From: Ichthyenterobacterium magnum
GTDB taxonomy: Bacteria > Bacteroidota > Bacteroidia > Flavobacteriales > Flavobacteriaceae
Assembly (NCBI RefSeq): GCF_003610635.1
Contig: NZ_RAQJ01000003.1
Span: 1-64,000 of the forward strand
Length of the DNA stretch: 64,000 nt
Direction: 5' to 3'
Part shown: positions 23,022 to 32,136 of the stretch, piece by piece
Position numbering within the stretch: the first letter of the stretch is position 1
Layout of the letters: every line of letters begins with the position of its first letter
The notes under the pieces: model-generated
What the model was told of the DNA's origin: nothing
Databases searched by the model: none
What the model saw: only the letters and a program-made list of their open reading frames with translations
Translations under genes and position numbers: made by a program

Positions 23022-23828
23022 TTGGATCAATTAATTAACATAAAGGAAAAATTTAAAATTCCAAAAATTGGAAAATTGCCATTATATCTTATAATTGTCG
23101 TTTTTGTATTTCTATTAGCAGTATTACAAGACTATATTTACAGCAGAATACAGAACACAGGATTTTACTTATCTGAATCATCTCTCTACAACACGTTTTG
23201 GATTTTTTTTATTCCTCTAACCATTTATGCAAACCGACTGATAAAAATTGTCAATCCTAAGAATAAATTTACCAAACTGCCTTTAAGTTTTGGAGTTGGA
23301 TTATTTTTTAGCTTTCTGCATATAATATTATTTGCTTCTCTATATGTGTTGGTAAGTAGTTTAATTTTCACACCTACACATCGGTTTTCTAATATTTTCT
23401 ATAGTGCATTATCTAATCAACTCCATATCGCTTTATTGTGGTATATCATTTTCCCTACAATTTATATGTCTAAACATAAATCGACCCATATAAAAAAACA
23501 TTATCCCGATAAAATTAAGCTAAAAATTGGTTCGAAAATTCTAAATGTCTCATCCTCAACTATACAGTTTATTTCGACTGATAAGCCTTATTCAATTATT
23601 CACACAAATGACAAAAAGATTTTAGATAATAAAAGCCTAAAGGAATTTGAAACTAATCTCGACCCAAGTGTATTTTTAAGAGTACATCGCTCATCAATTA
23701 TTAACGCTAATTATGTTAAAGAACTAAAATCAAGAAATAATGGAGATTATGACGCAACACTTCAAAGCGGTAAAGTTATTCGGTTAAGCAGGCATTTTAG
23801 AAATAATTGGAAACAGCTAATCCAGTAA
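23022..23828 (+). CDS. LytTR-type transcriptional regulator with membrane domain (cassette 16)
   Basis: 268 residues with TTG start (no ATG nearby in frame). Four membrane helices (about 20-40, 58-74, 89-118, 130-148) are followed by a LytTR DNA-binding domain (about 165-265): ISTDKPYSIIHTNDKKILDNKSLKEFETNL, FLRVHRSSIINANYVKEL, KVIRLSRHFRNNWKQLI. A membrane-embedded regulator without receiver domain, as common in flavobacteria. Its likely target is the adjacent lipoprotein gene 90 bases downstream in the same cassette. Confidence 0.88.
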   Translation: MDQLINIKEKFKIPKIGKLPLYLIIVVFVFLLAVLQDYIYSRIQNTGFYLSESSLYNTFWIFFIPLTIYANRLIKIVNPKNKFTKLPLSFGVGLFFSFLHIILFASLYVLVSSLIFTPTHRFSNIFYSALSNQLHIALLWYIIFPTIYMSKHKSTHIKKHYPDKIKLKIGSKILNVSSSTIQFISTDKPYSIIHTNDKKILDNKSLKEFETNLDPSVFLRVHRSSIINANYVKELKSRNNGDYDATLQSGKVIRLSRHFRNNWKQLIQ

Positions 23829-23917
23829 GCTATGTATTCACACCACACAAACAATTGGTAGCAAAATATGATGCTAACAACCATATCAATGCATACTTTT
23901 ATTGAAAAACTTTATAG

Positions 23918-25123
23918 ATGCTACAAATTTTTAAAATAGGTGTTTTGCTGTTAGCTGGTTTAAACTTGTCAAGCTGTAATAGTCAAAATATCAAAAAAGA
24001 GACAGAAACTTTAAGTGATGATTTTGATAAATCAATGCCATTTTTTTACAAGATGCCAAGAAAATTGTCCGCAACCGATACGAGTTCTGCTTTCAAAGAA
24101 AAAGGACAGAAAATTTTACTAACAGGAACAGTTTATCAAATAGATGGTAAAACACCAGCTTCAAATATAATTCTGTACTATTATCAAACAAACACCGAAG
24201 GGATTTACGCTACAAAACAAAGCGAAGAAAGAAATATGCCAAAAAATAAGCTAGGACAAACCCATGGTTACATCAGAGGTTGGCTAAAAACGAATGAACT
24301 AGGCAACTATTCAATCTACACAATACAACCTAAAGCATATCCAAGTAGAGACCAACCTGCTCACATACACATTACTGTTAAAGAAAAAAATATGGAAGAA
24401 CCTTACTACATTGATGATTTTGTGTTTGACAATGATTCACTTTTAACCTCTAAACGCAGAAAGAATATGGAAAATCGTGGAGGAAGTGGCGTAATACGTT
24501 TTGTACAAAAAGACAATATGTGGATAGGTGAGCGCAATATCATTTTAGGCTTGAATATTCCCGATTATCCTATAGAGAATATTTACCAAAAGAGTTCTGG
24601 CAAGAGTATTGGCGAAGATATTATTTCCTTTACACCATTTCACGCTTATGGAGCAGACAAAGGCACGATAACCTGCCCAATTTGTAAATATGGTTGGTAT
24701 CACGGTATTCTATATTTTGTAGGTAGCAAACCCAATTGGAATGAAATAAAAGATTGGCTCGCTTTTTTGGACAGCGAAAACCAAAAAAGAGAAGAGTATT
24801 TGAAAGTTTATTTTATCTATGGCAACGATTTAAACTACGATAAAGACACCAGAATGCAAAAATTGGAAAAGCTTGGAAACGAACTCGGTTTAAAAAAAGT
24901 TGCCCTGACCTTTGTACCTTCTTTTAACGATAAATCTTCAGAAGTAAATTTAAATAAAATTGACCCAAATACTGAAAACACTTTTCTGATTTATAAACGA
25001 AGTAAAGTTATTGACAAATTCGTTGATCTAAAACCAAACCAAGAAAATTTCAAAAAGATTATAAACCGACTTGACAAATCAGCGAACGAATATTTTAAAC
25101 TTTCAAGACCAAAAAAGGAATAA
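23918..25123 (+). CDS. Lipoprotein fusing an intradiol-dioxygenase-like domain and a thioredoxin-like domain (cassette 16)
   Basis: 401 residues; lipobox LNLSSC at Cys20. Residues about 65-225 resemble the catalytic domain of intradiol ring-cleavage dioxygenases (LLTGTVYQIDGKTPASNIILYYYQTN, GYIRGWLKTNELGNYSIYTIQPKAYP, and the iron-ligand pair HIH in DQPAHIHITV), though surface members may bind sugars or peptides without known catalysis. Residues about 245-395 are thioredoxin-like with a CPIC motif (ITCPICKYGW). I do not know this pairing as a named family. A membrane LytTR regulator precedes it. The function is not clear; an extracytoplasmic redox role is inference. Confidence 0.75.
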   Translation: MLQIFKIGVLLLAGLNLSSCNSQNIKKETETLSDDFDKSMPFFYKMPRKLSATDTSSAFKEKGQKILLTGTVYQIDGKTPASNIILYYYQTNTEGIYATKQSEERNMPKNKLGQTHGYIRGWLKTNELGNYSIYTIQPKAYPSRDQPAHIHITVKEKNMEEPYYIDDFVFDNDSLLTSKRRKNMENRGGSGVIRFVQKDNMWIGERNIILGLNIPDYPIENIYQKSSGKSIGEDIISFTPFHAYGADKGTITCPICKYGWYHGILYFVGSKPNWNEIKDWLAFLDSENQKREEYLKVYFIYGNDLNYDKDTRMQKLEKLGNELGLKKVALTFVPSFNDKSSEVNLNKIDPNTENTFLIYKRSKVIDKFVDLKPNQENFKKIINRLDKSANEYFKLSRPKKE

Positions 25124-25130
25124 AGACATC

Positions 25131-25249
25131 TTGCAACACCGCATATAATTTAGTTCTAGTCTACTTACCAAAATTCTCGCAGATTTTCTATCTGGTTTTT
25201 ATTTGTTAAATTACATGATAAACTACGCAACGTATTATATACAAGATTG
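25131..25249 (+). repeat. attC-like site 16 (decayed)
   Basis: Left core CTTGCAAC (complement of the damaged start at 23006). Left arm GCATATAATTTAG, right arm GCAACGTATTATATAC. Ends ATTG/TTTGCA. Arms still pair loosely. Confidence 0.62.
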
Positions 25250-25269
25250 TTTGCATAAACCGCCAACCA

Positions 25270-25668
25270 ATGATAAAATTCTTTAGAAAATTAGACAGGA
25301 TTTGCTTTCACAAGGTAAAACTTGAAAGTATTTGAAATATGCTCTTGGAGAAATTGTGCTTGTAGTTTTTGGAATTCTTATTGCGCTTTGGATTAATAAT
25401 ATAAAATAGGACATTAACAAGAGAAAGAAAGGTTAACACTAATTACCAATCTTGAACAAGAGCTCAATAAAAATTTAGACCAATTTAATGCAAGAACTAA
25501 TCTTCTAATAGACACCAATAAAAACCTCATACTTATAAACTACTTCATGACCATTATACAAAGTTCATGGTTGAGAAACTCTGGTTAAGAGAATTAAAAT
25601 CAAGAATTGAATGCACTCTTACAAGCATAAAAAAGAAACAGTTGTGGTTAAATTCTATAGATAAATAA
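25270..25668 (+). pseudogene. Broken DUF6090-type gene
   Basis: Starts MIKFFRKLDR and, after a frameshift and an in-frame stop, continues YALGEIVLVVFGILIALWINNI, closely resembling the N-terminus of the gene at 8353-9093. Several stops and a large deletion follow; the tail ENLKSRIE-like sequence ends at TAA 25668, just before an attC-like core. A decayed cassette. Confidence 0.75.
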
Positions 25669-25674
25669 CGAAAG

Positions 25675-25775
25675 TACAACAGCGTGTATAACGCATTGCT
25701 ACTACTAGCTTACTCAAAAAACCCTAAGGATTTTTCCTCTTTATAAAACAGTAAAAACAAATAACTAGCAATTGG
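25675..25775 (+). repeat. attC-like site 17 (truncated), right end of the array
   Basis: Left core TACAAC and left arm GTGTATAACGCATTGC are clear, but the right half is incomplete (ACTAGCAATTGG only). The last recognisable site. Confidence 0.5.
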
Positions 25776-25779
25776 TCTA

Positions 25780-26215
25780 AAAAAACGGAGAAGTAGAATT
25801 AATTGTGACGCATACTCATAAGCATGGTGACCACTTTGCAGCAGACAGTCAATTTAAAGGTAAACCAAATACAACTGTTGTAGGTCTAGAAGTTGAAGGC
25901 TTAAAGAGTTTTTATAAAGTATCAATTTGGTAAGAAGAAATTTTAGATTTTAAATTAGGCAATCGCTTAATAAAAATAATACCAATTCCTGGTCATCAAG
26001 CTTCTTAGATTGCTATTTATGGCACATCAACTAAAATTCTATTGACGGGAGACACTTTTTATCATGGAAGGTTAAACATAAAAGATTGGGGGATTTACCA
26101 ACAAAAGAAATTCATGACAGTTTTATAATATATCTTCTGAATTAAAAATGCTGGCTCTAATAAACACAATTTAGTTTTAACATTTCATATAAATAATTTG
26201 TTTATAGAATTTTTA
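25780..26215 (+). pseudogene. Broken metallo-beta-lactamase-fold gene
   Basis: Reading plus-strand frames gives VTHTHKHGDHFAADSQFKG (the HxHxDH zinc motif), then IIPIPGHQAS and KILLTGDTFYHGRL, in the order of an MBL hydrolase. At least two in-frame stops (after VSIW and QAS) and a frameshift near the end disrupt it. It marks the decayed edge of the accessory region just before conserved chromosome. Confidence 0.72.
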
Positions 26216-26277
26216 TCTTACGCATCAGAATACTTTATTATGTATAGTATAATTTTTAATTAACCAGATTTGAATAT

Positions 26278-28887
26278 ATGAAAATTAAAAAATTAAATGT
26301 TATTAAATTAATAACATTGGCTTTTGTTTTATGTGCCTTTTTAGCGCCTCAAAACACACAAGCTCAAAAAAAGAGAAAGAGAAAAAAAAATAAAACCGAA
26401 GCTGCTGCTCCAAAACCTCCAGCAAAACCAAAAGAGAAATCTATTGCCAGTTTGGTTAAGAAAAGTAAAAAAATTGATGGTTTATTTACCATCTATCAAG
26501 ACACCATCACAGGTAGTTTGCAAATGCAAGTAAGTGAAGACCAAATTGGTAAAGAGTTTATTCACTTTAATCAAGTATCAAATGGTGTTATAGATGTAAG
26601 ACGATTTAGAGGTGCTTATGGAGGATCAAAAGTATTTAAAATTAAAAAATACTTTAATAAAATTGAATTTGTAACTCAAAACACATCATTTTATTTTAAT
26701 CCAAATAGTGCTTTATCAAAATCTAAAGATGCAAATTTAAGTGAAGGCATCATGGCTAGTGTAAAAATTGAAGCTCATGATAAAGAAAAAGGGTTGTACT
26801 TAATTAAAGCCGATGGTTTATTTTTAAAAGAAACATTTTCGCAAATAAAACCTCCTCGTTTCCCTGGAGCTTCAAAAAATTCTTTTTCATTAGGAACACT
26901 AAATAAACTAAAAACTAAGATACTTGATATTCGCAATTATTCTGAAAACACAAATCTAGAAGTTGAATATGTATATTCTAAGTCTTCAACCTTAAATGGA
27001 GGATCAAGTGCTATTGCAGATGGGCGTCATGTTAGCATTAAAGTGTTTCATAGTTTAATAGCTATGCCAGAAAATGATTATGAAATTAGATTTGATGACC
27101 CTAGAGTTGGTTTTTTTACAACTAAGGTTAACGATCAAACTTCAACAAGTTCTACACCATATAGAGATTTAATTCATCGTTGGAATTTAAAAAAGAAAGA
27201 CCCAAATGCAGCTTTATCAGAACCTGTTGAGCCAATTACTTGGTGGATGGAAAATACGACTCCTGTAGAATGGAGAGCCACCATTAAAGAAGCTTTATTG
27301 CGTTGGAATGTTGCTTTTGAAAAAGCAGGCTTTAAAAATGCTATGGTTGTTAAAATGCAGCCTGATGATGCAACTTGGGATGCAGGTGATATAAACTACA
27401 ATGTTTTAAGATGGACGTCTTCTCCTAACAGGCCGCCTTTTGGTGGTTATGGACCAAGCTTTGTAAACCCAAGAACTGGAGAGATTTTAGGCGCAGATAT
27501 TATGCTGGAATTTATACATTTTTCTGGTAGAGTAATGACAGGAAAAGTTTATGATTCGTCGGCTAGCTTTGAAGAAGAAGAATTAGAGTTAGAATCTGAT
27601 TTTGACCACAATCAAATGACCTGTTCTGCAGGACACCTAATGCAAGAAAGCTCACTGTTTGGTCAAGCAGTAGTTACTGCATTTGAAGATTCAAAACTAG
27701 AGTTAGAAAAAATAACTAAAGATAATATGATGCGTCTTATCATGCATGAAGTTGGTCATACATTAGGCTTATATCATAACATGAAAGGGAGTCAACTATT
27801 TTCCCCAGAAGAATTAGCAAACCCAGAACTTATTAAAGGGAAAGCTTTGTCTACCTCAGTAATGGAATATCCTGCAATAAATATTACAAAAGATAGAAAT
27901 AAACAAGGTCATTATTATGACAATGCTGTAGGACCTTATGATGAATGGGCTATACAACTTGGTTACAAACCTTTTAAAACTGAAAAAGAACGTCAAGATT
28001 TATTAAACAAATCTACCCAACCAGAACTCGCATTTGGTAATGATGCTGATGATATGCGTGTTTCTTCTAGAGGTATAGATCCACGAGTAAACCTTTACGA
28101 TTTGTCTAATGACCCAATTAGATTTGCAATTGACCGCATGGAATTGGTAGAATCTACCATGAAAAACATTAAAGGCAAACTTGTAACCAATGGAGAATCA
28201 TACCAAGAGTTAACAAGAGCTTATAGTATTTTACAAGGCGAACGCAGAAGAGCAGGTATAATTATGTCTCGCTACATTGGTGGTGTTTATGTAAATAGAG
28301 CTATGGTGGGTCAACAAGGTGCTGAGCAACCTTATACTCCAGTAAGTATAGAGGATCAAAAAAGAGCCATGAATGGATTAAGCAAATATATATTTGCTGC
28401 TGACGCTTTTAATACACCTAATGATTTATATAATTATTTAGCAAGACAACGTAGAGGTTCTAATTTTCGTTCTCGTCCTGAAGACCCTAAAATACATAGT
28501 TTAGTACTAGGCTCTCAAAAAAGTGCGTTAAGGCATTTATTGCATCCAAATACACTACAACGTCTTACTGACTCAGAATTATATGGCAATAAGTACAAAC
28601 TATCATCTTTTATGACTGATTTAAATAATGCAATTTTTAAGGCTGATATTTATGGAAGTATTAATTCTTTTCGCCAAAATCTGCAAATTGAATATACAAC
28701 CATGTTAATTGATATACTAACAGGGAAACAAAATGCTAGGTTTACAAATAATGCAAAATCTATGGCATTATATAATTTAAAGAACATTAGATCTATGTCT
28801 AATCCTACATTAGGAAATATTTCTTCTAGAGCTCATAAACAACATTTAAGAACGCTTATTGATAACGCTTTAAAAGAGGTTAAGTAA
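26278..28887 (+). CDS. Secreted zinc-dependent metalloprotease (DUF5117/DUF4953 type)
   Basis: 869 residues. Signal peptide ending QAQ followed by a very basic stretch (KKRKRKKNK) and a Pro/Lys linker. The central domain ends in the gluzincin/metzincin motif HEVGHTLGLYHN (His490, Glu491, His494, His500). The N-terminal beta-rich part and the C-terminal helical part correspond to the DUF5117 and DUF4953 regions of large Bacteroidota met-zincins. Likely periplasmic or outer-membrane. Monocistronic, closed by a strong hairpin terminator. Confidence 0.88.
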   Translation: MKIKKLNVIKLITLAFVLCAFLAPQNTQAQKKRKRKKNKTEAAAPKPPAKPKEKSIASLVKKSKKIDGLFTIYQDTITGSLQMQVSEDQIGKEFIHFNQVSNGVIDVRRFRGAYGGSKVFKIKKYFNKIEFVTQNTSFYFNPNSALSKSKDANLSEGIMASVKIEAHDKEKGLYLIKADGLFLKETFSQIKPPRFPGASKNSFSLGTLNKLKTKILDIRNYSENTNLEVEYVYSKSSTLNGGSSAIADGRHVSIKVFHSLIAMPENDYEIRFDDPRVGFFTTKVNDQTSTSSTPYRDLIHRWNLKKKDPNAALSEPVEPITWWMENTTPVEWRATIKEALLRWNVAFEKAGFKNAMVVKMQPDDATWDAGDINYNVLRWTSSPNRPPFGGYGPSFVNPRTGEILGADIMLEFIHFSGRVMTGKVYDSSASFEEEELELESDFDHNQMTCSAGHLMQESSLFGQAVVTAFEDSKLELEKITKDNMMRLIMHEVGHTLGLYHNMKGSQLFSPEELANPELIKGKALSTSVMEYPAINITKDRNKQGHYYDNAVGPYDEWAIQLGYKPFKTEKERQDLLNKSTQPELAFGNDADDMRVSSRGIDPRVNLYDLSNDPIRFAIDRMELVESTMKNIKGKLVTNGESYQELTRAYSILQGERRRAGIIMSRYIGGVYVNRAMVGQQGAEQPYTPVSIEDQKRAMNGLSKYIFAADAFNTPNDLYNYLARQRRGSNFRSRPEDPKIHSLVLGSQKSALRHLLHPNTLQRLTDSELYGNKYKLSSFMTDLNNAIFKADIYGSINSFRQNLQIEYTTMLIDILTGKQNARFTNNAKSMALYNLKNIRSMSNPTLGNISSRAHKQHLRTLIDNALKEVK

Positions 28888-28912
28888 TAGCTAGTTTCAT
28901 TTATAAATACAA

Positions 28913-28946
28913 AAAAGCTACTTCAACTTTAATTGAAGTAGCTTTT
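28913..28946. terminator. Bidirectional intrinsic terminator
   Basis: AAAAGCTACTTCAA, six-base loop, TTGAAGTAGCTTTT: a perfect 14-bp stem with A-tract on one side and T-tract on the other, just past the metalloprotease and before the convergent acyltransferase gene. Confidence 0.88.
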
Positions 28947-29135
28947 ATATTAATAGCTCTAGTTGTTTCTTTTTAGTGACTATAAAGTTTACTTTATGTT
29001 TCAACTATTGCATTTATATTATACATTTCAAACTTTATGCCATATTTAAAATAAACACTAAAATTAATGCTGGTAAAAAAGTTTTGTTTATCTCCAAATA
29101 ACAAAGATGACAAAAGTGCTTATAAGCATAAACAA

Positions 29136-29684
29136 TTATGAATATTCTGGAATTTTACCTTTAACGCCTTTATAAAAACTTTTCATAAATTTAAAATCTT
29201 CCTCTATATTACCTGTAGGATAAAAAGGTTCGGAAATTTTATTTTGTTTATTTTCAAAGTCTAAGGTAAACATAATTATAGGCACATTAGCTTCTTTTGC
29301 TATATAGTAAAAACCGCTTCTCCACTGCTCTACTTTCTTTCTTGTGCCTTCTGGTGCTAAGGTCATTCTAAACTCTTCTCTGTTATGAAATAGTTTAGCT
29401 ATAGCTTCTACTTTATTCTCTTTAGTTTGTCTGTTTATTGGGGCGCCACCAATGGCTTTTAAATACCACCCAAATGGTCCAAAAAACAATTCTTTTTTAC
29501 CTATAAAATTTGTTTTAATATCGATTACTTTTCTGAGTAATACACCAATATAGAAATCATGCCAACTTGTATGAGGAACAGCTATAATAATAGCTTTTTT
29601 AACAGTGTCTTTAGACATATTGGTATTGCCAACAACTTTCCAACCTAATAGTTTAAAGTAAATAAATTTGGCTAACCAACGCAT
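29136..29684 (-). CDS. 1-acyl-sn-glycerol-3-phosphate acyltransferase-like protein
   Basis: 182 residues of the PlsC-like family: acyltransferase motif HTSWHD (HX4D, about 37-42), GGAPINR, and LAPEGTRKKVEQWRSGFYYIA. Transfers an acyl chain to a glycerophosphate- or lipid-type acceptor at the inner membrane. The gene starts one base after the stop of the KdnB-like gene, so it is the last gene of the kdsB operon; an acyl acceptor related to lipid A or surface lipid is possible but not shown. Confidence 0.85.
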   Translation of the reverse strand: MRWLAKFIYFKLLGWKVVGNTNMSKDTVKKAIIIAVPHTSWHDFYIGVLLRKVIDIKTNFIGKKELFFGPFGWYLKAIGGAPINRQTKENKVEAIAKLFHNREEFRMTLAPEGTRKKVEQWRSGFYYIAKEANVPIIMFTLDFENKQNKISEPFYPTGNIEEDFKFMKSFYKGVKGKIPEYS

Positions 29685-29685
29685 G

Positions 29686-30768
29686 TTACATTTTTTGGTA
29701 AAGTGTTTTTAGCTTATCTCTAGTTATAACTTGCTTCCAGTTTTTTCCTATTGCGTTTTCCCATAGCGGTTCTAGGCCTAAAGCAACATCAATCATAATA
29801 TCAAATTGATAATCGTCTAAATCTGCACAAACGCCTTCAGGTAAAGTAATGCCATGGTATTTCTTCATTTGTTTAAACAACTTCACGCCTTCAGTATAAA
29901 ACTCTTCTAAATGATTAAAAACGATACAATTACCAATTCCGTGTTTTGTTCCTAATAAATAAGAAAGTCCATAGCTCATTGCATGAGCAACACCAACTTG
30001 AGAATAAGCAATACTCATTCCGCCATGCCAAGATGCCATCATAAGTTTGTCTTGTGCTTCTTCGTCTGATAGGTTGTTTTCTACAAAAATCTCTTTACAA
30101 AGTTCAAAAGCTTTTTCGCCATACGATTGGCTAAACGCATTTAAATATGTACCGTTAAGAGATTCGATACAATGTATATAACAATCCATTCCTGTATAAA
30201 ACCATTGATCTTTAGGAACATCTTTTGTTAGCTCTGGATCTAATATCACCTGATCAAAAGGTGTGTAATCAGAATTAATACCTAATTTTTTTTCTGGCCC
30301 CGTTAAAACAGTAGTTCTAGACACTTCTGCACCAGTACCAGAAATTGTTGGCACACCTACATGATAGATGGCTTCATTTTTAACCAAATCCCAACCTTGG
30401 TAATCTTTTGCTTCTCCTTTATTGGTTATCATAATAGAAACGGCTTTAGCTAAATCTAAAATGGTGCCACCGCCAATTCCAATAATACCAGAAGGTCTTT
30501 CTTTATGAGTTAAAATTATCTGTTCTACTATCTCATCTACTTGAGAAGTTTTTGGTTCTTCATTGGCAGATATATAAATTAATTGATCATCATATGCTAT
30601 AGGTATTCTAGAGTTAATCCAAGAATTACCTTTAAACACATCGTCTACCAAAAAAATAAATGGTGCCTTAGCATTTAATCGTTTTGTAGATAATATATCT
30701 CCTAACTGATTAAAACTGCCTCGTCCAAAAATAATTCTGGACACCATTGGATAATTTTTGTACTTCAT
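29686..30768 (-). CDS. kdnB: Iron-containing alcohol dehydrogenase, KdnB-like (Kdo 8-oxidase)
   Basis: 360 residues of the iron-dependent dehydrogenase family. NAD binding GIGGGTILDLAKAVS and GTGAEVSRT; metal ligands in GMDCYIHCIES (Asp and His) and HAMSYGLSYLLGTKHGIGNCIVF (two His). The start IIFGRGSFNQLGDIL and the kdsB operon context point to KdnB, which oxidises C8 of Kdo as the first step to 8-amino-Kdo. The aminotransferase partner KdnA is not in the window, so the name is a reasoned assignment, not certain. Confidence 0.72.
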   Translation of the reverse strand: MKYKNYPMVSRIIFGRGSFNQLGDILSTKRLNAKAPFIFLVDDVFKGNSWINSRIPIAYDDQLIYISANEEPKTSQVDEIVEQIILTHKERPSGIIGIGGGTILDLAKAVSIMITNKGEAKDYQGWDLVKNEAIYHVGVPTISGTGAEVSRTTVLTGPEKKLGINSDYTPFDQVILDPELTKDVPKDQWFYTGMDCYIHCIESLNGTYLNAFSQSYGEKAFELCKEIFVENNLSDEEAQDKLMMASWHGGMSIAYSQVGVAHAMSYGLSYLLGTKHGIGNCIVFNHLEEFYTEGVKLFKQMKKYHGITLPEGVCADLDDYQFDIMIDVALGLEPLWENAIGKNWKQVITRDKLKTLYQKM

Positions 30769-30814
30769 TTATTTATATTCTTTAACAAAAATAAAAACAT
30801 AGTTGGTTATATCT

Positions 30815-31435
30815 TTATTTATTTAAATTTTGTTGAAATTTTTCTGCAAATAAGCTAACATGATAACCGTCTACTAGTGCATGATTAACATTAATTGCAA
30901 CATTCATTTTTAATTTATTATGTGTTTCTTTTTTCACTTTACTAAATGCAAGTTTGGGCACTGAATCTAAAATTCTAGAAACTGGTTCTTTATGCCCTGA
31001 AAACTCCAACCATGGCATTGCAGAGCAATGAATACAATCTAAACTGTTGTTTGGCGGATATAAATTAGTTGAAGTATTGATTCTTAGTTTCTCTCCTTCA
31101 AAATTATTTATAAACGTATTTAAATTATAATCAAATTCTACAAAAGAAAAACCAAATGTATGGTTATCTCTCATTATTGTTGGTGAGGCATGAATAACAT
31201 CATACTTAACTACTTGGCTATTTACTATTCTTAATTTTAATTCATCTACATCATTTATAGCCTTCATGCAATCATGCAAATATTTTGCAAAAAAACTAAC
31301 CTTATTAGTCTTTGCAAACTGATAAGCTTTGCTTACATCAAAAGGAATAGTAAGACCAAAATATGGATCGGCTAACGAACTAAAGTGTTCGTAATGCTCT
31401 TTTCTATTCCATGTTTCAATGTTTATCACTTCCAT
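30815..31435 (-). CDS. Chloramphenicol-acetyltransferase-like acyltransferase
   Basis: 206 residues with the CAT trimer fold: IETWNRKEHYEHFSSLADPYFGLTIPFDVS at the N-terminus, FSFVEFDYNLNTF, CIHCSAMPWLEFSG, and the catalytic block NVNHALVDGYHVSLF (His-x3-Asp-Gly). Uses acetyl-CoA or another acyl-CoA. Adjacent to Kdo genes, so a role in acylating a sugar or lipid intermediate rather than drug resistance is plausible. Its start abuts the HAD gene's stop. Confidence 0.82.
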   Translation of the reverse strand: MEVINIETWNRKEHYEHFSSLADPYFGLTIPFDVSKAYQFAKTNKVSFFAKYLHDCMKAINDVDELKLRIVNSQVVKYDVIHASPTIMRDNHTFGFSFVEFDYNLNTFINNFEGEKLRINTSTNLYPPNNSLDCIHCSAMPWLEFSGHKEPVSRILDSVPKLAFSKVKKETHNKLKMNVAINVNHALVDGYHVSLFAEKFQQNLNK

Positions 31436-32136
31436 TATTTTAAAATCTCCTTTAAGTCCAACAAACTATTAATTGTTTTGTAAGCGTTATTCTCTTTTTC
31501 TTTACTTACTTGCTCATGAGCCCAAGTAGTATGAAAAGGAATATGTATTGCTTTAGCACCTATATTTACCAATGGTAAAACATCAGATTTTAAAGAATTA
31601 CCAATCATTAGAAATTCTGACGGATTGATATCTAAATGCTTTAAAAGTTTTAAATAATTTGCCTCTTGCTTATCGCTTAAAACTTCTATATGATGAAAAT
31701 AATTAGTCAATCCTGATTTTTCTAATTTTCGCTCTTGATCAAGTAAATCGCCTTTAGTAACTAATATTAAACGATAATCACCAAACAACGTTTTTAAGGT
31801 GTCTTCAACTCCTGCTAATAATTCTACAGGTTTGTTAAGCATGTCTTTTCCTATATCTAGAATCCTATTTATTGATGAATTATCTATAGTATTATTAGAC
31901 AACTCAATAGCCATTTCTACCATAGATAGCACAAAACCTTTAACGCCATAACCATAAAGCGGAAGGTTTTTCATTTCTGTTTTAAATAGCTCTTGATCAA
32001 TTTTATTTACGGTTTCATACTTAGATAAAAGTTTTGCAAACTCTAACTCAGCTTCACGAAAATAAGTTTCGTTTACCCAAAGTGTATCATCTGCATCAAA
32101 GCCTATAACCTTTATGTTACTATACTCTATTTCCAT
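31435..32136 (-). CDS. HAD-superfamily hydrolase
   Basis: 233 residues: motif [10 protein letters not shown] (Asp15, Asp17), helical cap domain, motif II LVTKGD, the Lys region [12 protein letters not shown], and motif [21 protein letters not shown] soluble phosphatase, substrate unknown. It overlaps kdsB by 10 bases, suggesting work in the same pathway, for example on a sugar phosphate. Confidence 0.85.
   Translation of the reverse strand: MEIEYSNIKVIGFDADDTLWVNETYFREAELEFAKLLSKYETVNKIDQELFKTEMKNLPLYGYGVKGFVLSMVEMAIELSNNTIDNSSINRILDIGKDMLNKPVELLAGVEDTLKTLFGDYRLILVTKGDLLDQERKLEKSGLTNYFHHIEVLSDKQEANYLKLLKHLDINPSEFLMIGNSLKSDVLPLVNIGAKAIHIPFHTTWAHEQVSKEKENNAYKTINSLLDLKEILK

Larger units (their letters stand above)
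1..25775 (+). mobile_element. Integron-like gene-cassette array (no integrase in window)
   Basis: A run of about 16 gene units, nearly all on the plus strand, separated by 120-190 bp imperfect palindromes with AAC at the left core and G/TT at the right core. In most units the bases just after G/TT at the start are the reverse complement of those before AAC at the end (7-10 bp), which is the circular-cassette logic of integron attC sites. Cargo (toxin-antitoxin, restriction-modification, Fic, arsenic resistance, lipoproteins) fits sedentary chromosomal arrays. No tyrosine recombinase or attI is visible, so within this window it is a cluster of attC-like sites lacking integrase. The left end is open; the right end decays at about 25.8 kb. 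Integron membership is inference from structure; the layout is seen directly. Confidence 0.72.
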
